From Bacteroides gallinarum DSM 18171 = JCM 13658 (lineage in GTDB: Bacteria; Bacteroidota; Bacteroidia; Bacteroidales; Bacteroidaceae), in the NCBI RefSeq assembly GCF_000374365.1, contig NZ_KB894119.1:1-64000 (forward strand): DNA of 64,000 nt, in the 5' to 3' direction. Of the stretch, positions 25,582 to 34,545 are shown piece by piece. The notes beneath the pieces are model-generated. The model saw only the letters and a list, made by a program, of their open reading frames with translations, did not search any database and was not told the origin of the DNA. Positions within the stretch are counted from its first letter, which is position 1. Every line of letters begins with the position of its first letter. Both the position numbers and the translations under genes were made by a program.

Positions 25582-25926
25582 GATGTGATTATGGCGTAAA
25601 AGTAGAGAATATATTTCTAACTTCCAAAAGAAAGGTGTTTTATTTGCCTGTTTACATGGGGATTTATTAACTGACGATTTACATTAGAGCACAAATGCTG
25701 CAAATTCTACAAGTTTCTCTTTTTTGTGTACAGATTGGGCGAACCGATAATTGATGAAGTTAATGATAATCAGCCTCTGCATGTACGAATTCGTATATAA
25801 GTTCCCCCACCCGTTTTCTAATTCTGATACGGGAAAAGGAAATTGTACGCCATGAGCTGCATGTACGTACAAATTCTTGTATATATCGGACTTTTATGAG
25901 CTTGTTTCTTATTGTATCTGCGTGTA
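25582..25926. promoter_or_regulatory. Predicted invertible promoter segment
   Basis: The 345 bases between the perfect 20-bp repeats carry no credible gene and are AT-rich. On the minus strand near the left end, TTTTGG (25629-25624), a 19-base spacer and TACTTTTA (25604-25597) resemble the Bacteroides -33/-7 promoter with one mismatch in the -7. In the assembled orientation it fires towards the recombinase 3' end. After inversion the -7 would occupy about 25904-25911 on the plus strand, so transcription would start just before the right repeat and run into the fimbrial genes with a leader of about 70 bases. The direct repeat CTGCATGTACG occurs at 25777-25787 and 25857-25867. Confidence 0.75.
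25597..25629 (-). promoter_or_regulatory. Candidate phase-variable promoter (-33/-7)
   Basis: TTTTGG-N19-TACTTTTA on the minus strand. The spacing is that of Bacteroides promoters. The last base of the -7 differs from consensus (A in place of G). Confidence 0.5.
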
Positions 25927-25946
25927 TCCGTTACCTACAAGGTAAT
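25927..25946 (-). repeat. Right inverted repeat (IRR) of the invertible segment
   Basis: TCCGTTACCTACAAGGTAAT, exact reverse complement of 25562-25581. It lies 40 bases before the chosen start of the regulator gene. Confidence 0.85.
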
Positions 25947-25986
25947 GCCGGTGCATATGATAGACAAAAGCAAACAAACAAATATC

Positions 25987-26361
25987 ATGATAACACCCAT
26001 AACACAAGCTGCTATCGCAGTACTCAACGACATCTATGGGAGAGAATGCACCGCCCGTACGGATGCCTGCCACCTTACGGAGCAGGACCTGGATATCCTG
26101 CTGTCAAAGCTTCTAAAGGCCAGACTTATAAAACTGTCCAATCAAGGCAACCCTCGCAATATACGGTCGTACAGTCCCGTACGTAGTTCTTACGAAGTTT
26201 CCCTTCTCGACATCCTTGAAACTATAGGCGAACATCTGAACTGCAACCGTCCTACTACTGAAGAATTTTATATGCGTTACGGAAAAGCCGCGCAGAAACT
26301 CGGGATAGTAAACTACATTACAAGGAAATACCTGCATGAGATAAAGCTGTTTGAGTTGTAA
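25987..26361 (+). CDS. Rrf2-like winged-helix regulator, first gene of the fimbrial operon
   Basis: A 124-residue protein whose pattern LTEQDLDILLSKLLKARLIKLS followed by SYEVSLLDILETIGE resembles the Rrf2 family: recognition helix, wing, then the TLLDI-x-E-x-I dimerisation helix. It has no Cys cluster for an iron-sulfur centre, and only Cys17, Cys25 and a late Cys are seen. The frame is open from 25912, but that would place the right inverted repeat inside the coding sequence, so I chose the ATG at 25987 (25957 is also possible). The gene would be the first transcribed from the inverted promoter. I infer a regulator of the fimbrial locus; the target is unknown. Confidence 0.6.
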   Translation: MITPITQAAIAVLNDIYGRECTARTDACHLTEQDLDILLSKLLKARLIKLSNQGNPRNIRSYSPVRSSYEVSLLDILETIGEHLNCNRPTTEEFYMRYGKAAQKLGIVNYITRKYLHEIKLFEL

Positions 26362-26381
26362 ACGTAATCCTCAAGAAACTT

Positions 26382-26954
26382 TTGAAAAGAAAGACTTTTA
26401 TATTGTCCTTGTTCCTGCTATTCTGCCTTACAGACCTGCACTCCCAAACCCTTGCCGTAAAAAGCGACCTGCTGGCCGGAGCGCTTTCCTCGCCCAACCT
26501 TTCCGTGGAGGTTAAACTCTCCGGGCGTTTCACGCTGGAAGCCGGTTTCCACTACAACCCTTTCCCGGCGGGTGGAAACAAGCGCTGGAAACACTGGTTC
26601 GTACAGCCTGAGCTACGTTATTGGATGTGTCAGCCCTTCGGCGGTCACTTCTTCGGCGCGCACCTGATGTACGGAGTATATAATGTGGGCGGCATGAAAC
26701 TCCCGCTGGGACTATTTAAGGGTATCCGTTCTTCAAGGTACGAGGGCGACTTTCTGGGGATTGGCGTATCATACGGTTACCACTTCATCCTCTCGCCCCA
26801 TTGGAGCATCGAGACAAGCCTCGGCATCGGATTCCTACACTCAGGCTATGAACGCTACCGTTGCCTGCATTGCGGTGAGCAGACCGGTGACGGGCATAAG
26901 AACTTTATGGCTCCGACCCGGGCTGCGGTATCGCTGGTATACTTGATAAATTGA
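26382..26954 (+). CDS. DUF3575 outer membrane-associated protein of the fimbrial cluster
   Basis: The 190-residue product has a signal peptide ending near LHSQ and matches DUF3575, a small beta-barrel-like family found in Bacteroidales fimbrial clusters. Typical segments are LAVKSDLLAGALSSPNLSVEV, WFVQPELRYWMCQPFGGHFFG and GIGVSYGYHFILSPHWSIE. It starts at a TTG codon (MKRKTFIL); no ATG lies nearby in frame. A CxxC motif sits at RCLHCGEQ. It probably helps assemble the fimbrial base in the outer membrane. It follows the regulator by 20 bases. Confidence 0.8.
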   Translation: MKRKTFILSLFLLFCLTDLHSQTLAVKSDLLAGALSSPNLSVEVKLSGRFTLEAGFHYNPFPAGGNKRWKHWFVQPELRYWMCQPFGGHFFGAHLMYGVYNVGGMKLPLGLFKGIRSSRYEGDFLGIGVSYGYHFILSPHWSIETSLGIGFLHSGYERYRCLHCGEQTGDGHKNFMAPTRAAVSLVYLIN

Positions 26955-27029
26955 GAGATGAAAGTAAAGAGTCGGGAAATGAAAATTGAAAGTGATTTAT
27001 AATTAGTAATCTGTAATTAAACATAGAGC

Positions 27030-28547
27030 ATGAAAAACTTAATCCGTATTCCTTTGACGCTGGCACTTCTGTTCGCCATATGCAGCTTCTGCTCCGGACA
27101 GGAGTTCTATCGGGGAGAACTGTTTGTCACCGGACAGCATTTTTCGCTGACTGACGGACACCTGAATGTAGAGCTTTCCGTAGACTTCGAAAGCCTGCAA
27201 ATGCCTTCTGATGAATCCCTGACCGTGACTCCCGTGCTTAAAAACGGCGAATACGAACAGGAGCTCCCCGCCGTACTCATCAACGGCTCGGAAAAACAGA
27301 AAGTGTATCAGCGCGCACAAGCTTTGGCGGCAGGCAAACGTAGCACCAAGGTGCGTACTTCGCCTATCCCGGCGGTGGTGGTACGCAACGACCGTACAAC
27401 CTCCCGCACGTTTACCTATAAGGTTTCTATCCCTTACGAAGAGTGGATGGGACGGGCCGTCCTCCTGCTGCGCTCTCAAGAATGTGCCTGCCACGGACGG
27501 AAAGGGGATAACTACGAGGATAAGATAGCAGACGGCCTCCGCCTGCCGGGGCTGAGGACATCCCCGTGGGATGCGGATACCGATGCCGGTTTCCTTTCAC
27601 TGGTGAATTTCATCCTGTCTGCACCGGACAAGGACACGCTGCACTGCATAACAGGGTCTATCCCGTACTTCGAACAGGAAGGATACCGGAAAGACGGCAA
27701 GCAACTGGGCGAACTCTCCGAAGAAAAGCGGAACTTCGAGATTTACTACCGTCTACGTAGCGCCCTGCGTGACGTGCGCCAAGAGGTGGGTGCGGAAGTG
27801 GCTAAAGTCCGCATAACGGGCTATGGAGCCCCGGTAGGTAACCTGAAGAAGAACGAAACCAATGCCCTGATACGGACGCTTAAACTAAGAGAATACTTGC
27901 GTGAGAATCGCCTGGCAGGAAAAGCCCTGCTGGAGGTGAACTGGATTCCGGAAGACTGGGACTCTATCACCAACCTGGTGAGGAAAAGCGATATGATGCT
28001 CAAGGATGCCGCCCTCGACCTTATTGATAATGTAGAAATCGCCAAAGGGCGCGAACGTATGCTGATGTCGCTTGCCGACGGCAAGCCTTACAAGTATCTT
28101 TCGGAGAAGATATTCCCGGCAGTGATGCGTGTGGACTACCGGATAGAATACACGCGAAAGCCTCTGGATGTAGCCGAAAGCCTCCGGTTGCTGCGCAGCG
28201 GGAAACAGCATGCTATGCAACCGAATGAGTTTTTCGCCGTAGCCGGAAGTTATCCGGCAGGTTCCACCGAATATAATGACGCCCTTGACCTTGCAGCCCG
28301 GCTGTTTCCGGACAGTCCGGAAGCCAACATCAATGCTGCCGCGGTTGCATTGAGTAAAAAGGAGCTGTCCAAGGCACGCAGGTATCTGGAGCGTTTCGTC
28401 ACCCTTCCGGTGGCTTATAACAATATGGGTATCCTCTGCCTGCTCGAAGGTAACCGTGACAAGGCAGAGGTGTATCTTACAATGGCTGCCGCCGCCGGAG
28501 TGGAACAGGCGGCAAAGGCATTGGAGAAATTGAGAATTGAACATTAA
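27030..28547 (+). CDS. DUF3868 / OmpA-like and TPR protein of the fimbrial cluster
   Basis: The 505-residue secreted protein has a signal peptide (to about CSGQ, residue 23). DUF3868 follows (residues ~24-140, with VTGQHFSLTDGHLNVELSVDF). An OmpA-like region spans about 260-345 (VRITGYGAPVGNLKKNETNALIRTLKLREYL), a peptidoglycan-binding-type fold. The last ~100 residues form TPR-like helices. Such proteins occur between DUF3575 and the fimbrillin in Bacteroidales fimbrial operons and probably anchor the assembly to the cell wall; that role is inference. Confidence 0.8.
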   Translation: MKNLIRIPLTLALLFAICSFCSGQEFYRGELFVTGQHFSLTDGHLNVELSVDFESLQMPSDESLTVTPVLKNGEYEQELPAVLINGSEKQKVYQRAQALAAGKRSTKVRTSPIPAVVVRNDRTTSRTFTYKVSIPYEEWMGRAVLLLRSQECACHGRKGDNYEDKIADGLRLPGLRTSPWDADTDAGFLSLVNFILSAPDKDTLHCITGSIPYFEQEGYRKDGKQLGELSEEKRNFEIYYRLRSALRDVRQEVGAEVAKVRITGYGAPVGNLKKNETNALIRTLKLREYLRENRLAGKALLEVNWIPEDWDSITNLVRKSDMMLKDAALDLIDNVEIAKGRERMLMSLADGKPYKYLSEKIFPAVMRVDYRIEYTRKPLDVAESLRLLRSGKQHAMQPNEFFAVAGSYPAGSTEYNDALDLAARLFPDSPEANINAAAVALSKKELSKARRYLERFVTLPVAYNNMGILCLLEGNRDKAEVYLTMAAAAGVEQAAKALEKLRIEH

Positions 28548-28599
28548 AAAACAGGCGATACGGACAAAGGATACAGAATAACCATAAACTGTATAATAT

Positions 28600-29733
28600 A
28601 TGAAAACGAGTAATTACTTATGGGCGGTGCTGGCAACGGCCACCCTTTCACTGACCGCATGCGGCAGCGATGAAAACGAGAGTCTAACTCAGCCTAAGGA
28701 AAAGACTGCAAAACTTGAACTGACCCTGGTGGGCACACCTGCTGCCAGCCGCGCTACGGGGACCTTGCCTACCACTGATGAATCCCAGATTAATCGCCTG
28801 ACGGTAGTTGTATTCACCGGAGCCTCGGGCAACCCTGTCAATGCCCTGCATGAATTTACGGGCAATGATATCAAGGACGCGACAGGCGGAACCGGCAAGA
28901 AAATCACGATGCTTTGCGAACCCGGAAACGGACAGACAATCTATGTGGTAGCCAACGCCTCATCAGCACTTTTTGCGGGAGTGACTAACCTTTCTGAATT
29001 CCAATCCAAGCTGGCGCTTCTCTCGGAAACCACCAAGTCTGCGGGAGCCGGTGATGCGACGGATGTGCAAAAAGCCAACAACCTGCCGATGTTGGGAAGT
29101 GCCACCGGAAAGGATTTCACGGCCGGAGGTGAATTGAAGGTAGAGATAGCTCTGTCCCGCCTTGTAGCGAGGGTGTCTATCAGTAGCATCAAGACCGCTT
29201 TTGATAAGGCGGGACAATTTAAGGATGCAACGTTCAAGGTGGATGCAGTTTACCTGAAGAATGCCAACAGTTCCGTCAATATGAAAAAGGAGGGCAGCGT
29301 CCCCATTAACGGAGGACACGAAGGCAAAGCTGTAACCAAATATCTGTATGAGGCGGTGACCAGCCATACGGCCAATACGGAACTCACCACTCCTTACTAC
29401 TTCTACACATTTCCGAACGTTTCCGGAGATACCCCTACTAAGCTCATTATTAAAGGAACGTTTGATGCGGACGGAAGCGGTACGGCCAGTGCTGCCGCTA
29501 CCCGGTATTATCCCATTGTCATCAATAAGAAACAGGCTAACACTACCATTACTACAGGACAAGGTACGGATAAGGGTAGCATCGCTTTCAATACAAAATA
29601 TGTGCTTACCGCCGTTATCAAGGGGGAAGGCGCCCTTGACGACAAGACGGATATAGACCCCGCCACCCTGCAACTCACGGTCACTGTTGCTGAATGGGCA
29701 CTGACCATTAGCCAGAATGTGACTTTCGAGTAA
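28600..29733 (+). CDS. FimA/Mfa1-type major fimbrillin (shaft subunit)
   Basis: The 377-residue prepilin has a lipoprotein signal SLTAC with lipidated Cys21. These fimbrillins are transported as lipoproteins and polymerise after removal of the N-terminal segment by a protease cutting after Arg; a candidate site is ASRATG (Arg56). Two transthyretin-like beta domains follow (~60-185 and ~190-375). The C-terminal strands VAEWALTISQNVTF are of the type exchanged between subunits. The order DUF3575, DUF3868, fimbrillin, FimB/Mfa2-like, large tip protein supports the assignment to the shaft. Confidence 0.85.
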   Translation: MKTSNYLWAVLATATLSLTACGSDENESLTQPKEKTAKLELTLVGTPAASRATGTLPTTDESQINRLTVVVFTGASGNPVNALHEFTGNDIKDATGGTGKKITMLCEPGNGQTIYVVANASSALFAGVTNLSEFQSKLALLSETTKSAGAGDATDVQKANNLPMLGSATGKDFTAGGELKVEIALSRLVARVSISSIKTAFDKAGQFKDATFKVDAVYLKNANSSVNMKKEGSVPINGGHEGKAVTKYLYEAVTSHTANTELTTPYYFYTFPNVSGDTPTKLIIKGTFDADGSGTASAAATRYYPIVINKKQANTTITTGQGTDKGSIAFNTKYVLTAVIKGEGALDDKTDIDPATLQLTVTVAEWALTISQNVTFE

Positions 29734-29780
29734 TATTTATATCAGGCTGACATGACATTATAAACCAATCCGTAGTAGCT

Positions 29781-30665
29781 ATGCGAGTGTCCGGAATCTC
29801 CCCAGTCTTTCTGTTTCTTCTTTTTCTCCTCTGTTGCGTTTCGTGCGTACGTGAGGATATGGAAGGTTGTACCCGTTACGAACTGCATGTCCGTGCGGTG
29901 GACGCTGACGGAAACGACCTCACCGGAAGCGGAACTGTGCGGAAATCGGATATTTACCTTTTTAATGAGCAGGGGTTCGTCAGGATGATTCCCTCCGATG
30001 ACTTCTCCAGCTTCTACTTTGGCGAGGACAAGGGAGAACGGCTCACGCTGGTAGCCTGGGGCAATCTGAAAGAAGATAGCCTGATTACTACGGAGATAGC
30101 GCCGGGCACAACTCTGAAAGATGCAAAGCTTTGTCTCCGGCAATACGCCCACGGCACGCACCTTCCGCTAACGGACTTGTTCTATTGCCGCAAGGAAATA
30201 GGGGAAGCGGAAACCCGTAGCGTGGAAGGTGCGGATATTACGCTCGTAATGGAGCGTATGGTAGCGGGCCTCAGCATACGCACGCGTTATCTTTCCGAAC
30301 GCTATCCCTACAAGGGTGAAGCGTACCGTTTCATTGTACACGGCACCAGTACGGAAATGGATTTTACGGGTGAGGCTGCCGGGAGCGGGGCGGGATACGA
30401 ACCGGCTGCCGTTACCGACACTAAAGGGGACATCTATGCACCGCCTTTCCACATCTTCCCTATCGGGGAGGGGAAGCCGTTGGAAATTGACATTTACCGG
30501 AAAGGGGATAAATTGCTGACTATCACCGAGGACAATGAATACCGTCCTTTGTATGCTCCTGTGGGTAAACAGACTAATATAGATATCGACTTCCGCTATG
30601 CGGATATTCAGGTCGTTGTAAATGTGGTTCCCTGGGGTACGGTTAGCCAGGATGTGGAAATGTAA
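29781..30665 (+). CDS. FimB/Mfa2-type fimbrial anchor lipoprotein
   Basis: The 294-residue lipoprotein (CCVSC, lipidated Cys22) fits the FimB/Mfa2 family, which anchors the shaft in the outer membrane and limits fimbrial length. Family features are the start DMEGCTRYELHVRAVDADGND, SDIYLFNEQGFVR, the mid-protein ITLVMERMVAGLSIR and the C-terminal NVVPWGTVSQDVEM. It lacks an Arg maturation site in the N-terminal part, as expected for a subunit that stays lipid-anchored. It follows the fimbrillin by 47 bases. Confidence 0.85.
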   Translation: MRVSGISPVFLFLLFLLCCVSCVREDMEGCTRYELHVRAVDADGNDLTGSGTVRKSDIYLFNEQGFVRMIPSDDFSSFYFGEDKGERLTLVAWGNLKEDSLITTEIAPGTTLKDAKLCLRQYAHGTHLPLTDLFYCRKEIGEAETRSVEGADITLVMERMVAGLSIRTRYLSERYPYKGEAYRFIVHGTSTEMDFTGEAAGSGAGYEPAAVTDTKGDIYAPPFHIFPIGEGKPLEIDIYRKGDKLLTITEDNEYRPLYAPVGKQTNIDIDFRYADIQVVVNVVPWGTVSQDVEM

Positions 30666-30676
30666 ATAGGAGGAGT

Positions 30677-33028
30677 ATGATTAGGTTATTTGGATACAGA
30701 ATGTACCGCACACGGCAAGAGGATGTTCCGTTCTGCCGGAGAGTGCTGTTCGTACTGGGCATGTTACTGGCTATGACGGCTGTTTGTAATTCCTGCCAAC
30801 CGGAGGAGGAAGGTATGAGGGATGCGGAAGACAACCTGCCCGCTATCATCCGGCTGGAAGTGCAGGGGGAAGAACAGGCGGATATTACTACCCGGGCTGT
30901 CAGTGAGAGTACGGTCGATAACCTTCATGTTCTGGTGTATAACAGTACGGGAGAACTGATTGGCCAGAAATATCAGACGGGGAGTTCTACGGTTACCGTA
31001 AATACCCGTAGCGCTGCCGGGTGTACTATCTATGCCATTGCCAATACGGGCAAAGCCGACTTGTTCAAAGGATATTCCATACATAAGGAGTCTTATCTGA
31101 AAAGCCTGGTGTACAACCTGACCAATTGGGACGAACTGGGTACAGGCACTCATCTACTAATGACGGGAAGCATGAAAAGTGTGAATATCAAGGCGGGAAC
31201 ACAAACTTTATCAACAAAACTGGTATTGACCCGCATGGTCGCAAAGATTGTATTAAATATCAATGTAAAAGAAAGCAGTGGAATTACCATTACGAATTAT
31301 TCTATAAAGGACATCCCTTCACGTTCCTATTATGTAGCCCGCGCATCGGAAGATGCCGTTCAGGATGCTACTGCCACACATTGGAAAGAAAGTGGAGTTA
31401 TCGCTACGTCCGGAGCGACTTCGGCGAGCAGGACTTTTTATATGTTTGAGAACCGCAGGGGAACTAAAGCTATCTCCGTCCAAAAGAATAAAACTACCGC
31501 CAATGCACCTGCTAAGGCTACCTATGTGGTTATTCATGGTTCGGTAGGTACTGTAGCCGTAACATGGACAGTGTATCTTGGCGAGAATAATACAAGCGAC
31601 TTCAATATCAAGCGGAACGGTAGCTATACATATAATATTACGTTGAATGACGCTGCGACAACAGATACAAGGGTTGTTGTAGATTTTACGGGAACAGAAG
31701 ATTTGAGCAGTGCGGGTACGGCAAATTGTTATCTTGCCAAGAAGGTAAATACATGGTATAAGTTCAAGGCTACGGTGAGAGGGAATGGAGCTGCCACCAC
31801 AGCACAGATTTCGCCGACCGGAAGTGCTTTAGCCGCGAATGCTGCTATCAGTCCTACAAGTGCAGAGCTTGTTTGGGAAACGAATGGGCATGGGAAAATC
31901 ATTCAAGGAGTGATTTTAAAAAACGGATATATCTATTTCAAAACCGGTCCGACTGCTGAAGGGAATGCGGTGATTGCAGCAAAAGACGGAAGCGGTAATG
32001 TGTTGTGGAGCTGGCATATTTGGAAAACTCATTTTAATTTGGCGGAAATACCTACACAAACATATAAGACGAGTCCAAGAAGTGGAATGAATGGTACAAT
32101 TTATTCAGACGTTTTGCCGGCAAAGCGTACATTGGTCATGATGACATGTGACTTAGGAGCAGCCAGTAGTGCTGCTACCAACAATGATGAGGTTGTGAAG
32201 ACGTTCGGGTTGTATTATCAATTTGGGCGTAAAGACCCTTTTCCAACAGCAAAGAACAGAGAAAGAAGAATTGATAATAACTCAGAAACAGTAGATGTTT
32301 TTGATAGAGACGGAAACAAACTGAATGCAGCTACCCTAAGGGGAGGAAGCTATCAAATCATAAATTATTCTATCTCATCTTCCATGCAGTCAATTATCAG
32401 CTATTCAATAAACCATCCGTTGACTTTTATTTTATATGGTGAGGAGAATTCTTTCAACTGGATTTATGCAGCCGCAAGTCAGACTGCGACATGGAAAGCT
32501 TCCAATCGGTTGTGGGGTGGTAACCTTAATAATGAAACAAGTAGTAAACGTCTTGATACTAAGTTTACAGGTAAAACAATCTATGACCCTTGTCCTTCGG
32601 GGTGGTGTATGCCTCCTCAAGATACATGGACAAATTTTACAACCACTCTTTTAAATGGAGATAAAAACAGTAACTACAATATAAGTATTGCAAGTTTATA
32701 TAATACTCCAACTGAAGATAAGAAAAATTATGTGGATGGTAATAATTCTGGGTTTGTAAGTTCTACCGGAGTTTTTGGCCGTCGTTATTATATTAATGGC
32801 AATACAGGTGAGCAGGCTTTTTATCCTGCGTCTGGTTATAGAAACGGTCTTAATGGGCAAATCTGTGATGTTGGCGCCAGTTCATGTGCATGGTCATCAT
32901 CCCCCGTCAGTGCTGATTTGCCACAAGGGGCTTGTTTGAATACGAACATTACGTGGGTATATCCGGTTAGCAGCCATAGTCGGGCAAACGGATTTTCTGT
33001 ACGTTGTGTTAAAGAAACATCTTTGTAA
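30677..33028 (+). CDS. Large fimbrial tip protein (DUF4906-like) with lectin-like C-terminus
   Basis: The 783-residue lipoprotein has lipidated Cys40 (VCNSC); the true start may be internal, e.g. the Met at residue 9 or 30, since the signal peptide is set back. The N-terminal half resembles fimbrillin/DUF4906 (VDNLHVLVYNSTGELI, LTRMVAKIVLNINVK, GSYTYNITLNDA). The C-terminal ~200 residues carry DPCPSGWCMPP, FYPASGYRNGLNG, WSSSP and NGFSVRCVKE, the pattern of the FISUMP/C-type-lectin-like domain. I infer a tip adhesin. From about 31150 to the end the DNA is clearly more AT-rich than its neighbours, a possible sign of exchange. Confidence 0.8.
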   Translation: MIRLFGYRMYRTRQEDVPFCRRVLFVLGMLLAMTAVCNSCQPEEEGMRDAEDNLPAIIRLEVQGEEQADITTRAVSESTVDNLHVLVYNSTGELIGQKYQTGSSTVTVNTRSAAGCTIYAIANTGKADLFKGYSIHKESYLKSLVYNLTNWDELGTGTHLLMTGSMKSVNIKAGTQTLSTKLVLTRMVAKIVLNINVKESSGITITNYSIKDIPSRSYYVARASEDAVQDATATHWKESGVIATSGATSASRTFYMFENRRGTKAISVQKNKTTANAPAKATYVVIHGSVGTVAVTWTVYLGENNTSDFNIKRNGSYTYNITLNDAATTDTRVVVDFTGTEDLSSAGTANCYLAKKVNTWYKFKATVRGNGAATTAQISPTGSALAANAAISPTSAELVWETNGHGKIIQGVILKNGYIYFKTGPTAEGNAVIAAKDGSGNVLWSWHIWKTHFNLAEIPTQTYKTSPRSGMNGTIYSDVLPAKRTLVMMTCDLGAASSAATNNDEVVKTFGLYYQFGRKDPFPTAKNRERRIDNNSETVDVFDRDGNKLNAATLRGGSYQIINYSISSSMQSIISYSINHPLTFILYGEENSFNWIYAAASQTATWKASNRLWGGNLNNETSSKRLDTKFTGKTIYDPCPSGWCMPPQDTWTNFTTTLLNGDKNSNYNISIASLYNTPTEDKKNYVDGNNSGFVSSTGVFGRRYYINGNTGEQAFYPASGYRNGLNGQICDVGASSCAWSSSPVSADLPQGACLNTNITWVYPVSSHSRANGFSVRCVKETSL

Positions 33029-33583
33029 GTAAAATACGTCCAGGCGAATGGTTATAAAGATGTGAATGGGAATGCAGCTTTTGTATACTTTAACGAACCT
33101 AATCTTATTATATAAGTAATTTAGCCTTACATATTTTTTGAAATCACCACACCGGTATCTTCCGTCTATAATCCGCGGACATCCATATCAGCGTTTTAAT
33201 ATATCGGACAAGAAAGAGCATAATGCCTTTATTCTTTGATTTTCTTTTGCAAATACATCCGATTCCCGTTTTACAACCCGCTGCGGAAATCCGATACGAC
33301 GACCGGATTCTTCAAAGTCTGTTCTACTTCACTTGATACGTATCCGAAAGTTTCATGCCTTCGCCATTCCATATTCCTAATTCTCCGGACATACTACCGC
33401 GTTTTCTTCTTTTTTTGCGGGGAAACTCACGATAAAGGAGGTATGCAGGAAAGGGGAAACTGCAGCGTAGCAGAGCCGGCTGCAAAAAAATAACATACAG
33501 AACCGTCCAAGTATTCAAACGTTTCACTACATTTGCAAAACGTTTTACCCGAAAAACAAAGAATTGAACTTTAAAACATATCG
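33029..33583. other. Intergenic region after the fimbrial cluster
   Basis: About 555 bases with no supported gene. The left part is AT-rich like the tip gene; no strong terminator hairpin was found after its stop. The right end holds the promoter for the PhoH gene at 33528. A plus-strand open frame at 33236-33493 has no recognisable features. Confidence 0.5.
33528..33535 (+). promoter_or_regulatory. -7 element TACATTTG for the phoH-purC operon
   Basis: Exact TAnnTTTG 49 bases upstream of the PhoH ATG. Confidence 0.65.
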
Positions 33584-34534
33584 ATGATAGAAAAACTGAT
33601 TGTTCTCGAGGATATCGACCCGGTTATCTTTTACGGCGTAAACAACGCCAACATGCAACTGATAAAAGCTTTGTATCCTAAACTCCGTATCGTTGCCCGC
33701 GGCAATGTTATCAAAGTCCTGGGAGACGAGGAGGAGATGTGCGCATTCGAGGAGAATATCACCAAGCTCGAAAAGTATTGTGCCGAATACAACTCTCTGA
33801 AAGAGGAGGTTATCATCGATATCGTCAAGGGCAATGCTCCGCAGGCGGAAAAGTCCGGCAACGTCATCGTGTTCAGCGTAACGGGGAAACCCATTATACC
33901 GCGCAGCGAGAACCAGTTGAAGCTGGTGGATGCCTTTGCCAAGAACGACATGGTGTTTGCCATAGGCCCTGCCGGTTCGGGCAAGACCTATACGGCTATC
34001 GCCCTTGCCGTACGTGCACTGAAGAACAAGGAGATAAAGAAAATAATCCTCAGCCGACCCGCCGTGGAAGCCGGCGAGAAACTGGGCTTCCTGCCCGGCG
34101 ACATGAAGGACAAGATAGACCCGTACCTGCAACCGCTTTACGACGCATTGCAGGATATGATACCCGCCGCCAAGCTGAAAGAGTACATGGAGCTGAACAT
34201 CATCCAGATAGCTCCCCTCGCTTTCATGCGCGGACGCACGCTGAACGATGCCGTGGTAATCCTGGACGAAGCTCAGAACACCACCACCCAGCAGATAAAG
34301 ATGTTCCTTACCCGCATGGGCATGAACACCAAAATGATTGTAACGGGAGACATGACGCAGATTGACCTTCCGCAATCGCAAACCTCCGGACTGGTGCAGG
34401 CTCTCCGCATACTGAAAGGCGTGAAAGGCATCAGCTTCGTAGAGCTGAACAAGAAAGACATCGTACGCCACAAACTGGTTACGCGGATTGTGGAGGCGTA
34501 CGAGAAGTTCGACAAAGCAAACATTAACTCATAA
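33584..34534 (+). CDS. PhoH family ATPase (PhoH-like, YbeZ type)
   Basis: The 316-residue protein has the PhoH/YbeZ architecture: an N-terminal KH-like region with [12 protein letters not shown] (~45-57) and the ATPase domain with Walker A GPAGSGKT (~128-135), then [18 protein letters not shown] and Walker [12 protein letters not shown]. The E. coli homologue YbeZ acts with YbeY in rRNA processing. It starts a tight run of genes with purC 11 bases downstream. Confidence 0.92.
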   Translation: MIEKLIVLEDIDPVIFYGVNNANMQLIKALYPKLRIVARGNVIKVLGDEEEMCAFEENITKLEKYCAEYNSLKEEVIIDIVKGNAPQAEKSGNVIVFSVTGKPIIPRSENQLKLVDAFAKNDMVFAIGPAGSGKTYTAIALAVRALKNKEIKKIILSRPAVEAGEKLGFLPGDMKDKIDPYLQPLYDALQDMIPAAKLKEYMELNIIQIAPLAFMRGRTLNDAVVILDEAQNTTTQQIKMFLTRMGMNTKMIVTGDMTQIDLPQSQTSGLVQALRILKGVKGISFVELNKKDIVRHKLVTRIVEAYEKFDKANINS

Positions 34535-34545
34535 ATATCACAAAG

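Noticed and set aside
25684..25872. Short open frame on the minus strand within the invertible segment
   Set aside because: No family match or ribosome site; it lies in the AT-rich promoter region.
25912..25986. Longer start for the Rrf2-like gene
   Set aside because: It would include the right inverted repeat of the invertible segment in the coding region; the family-like sequence begins at the later ATG.
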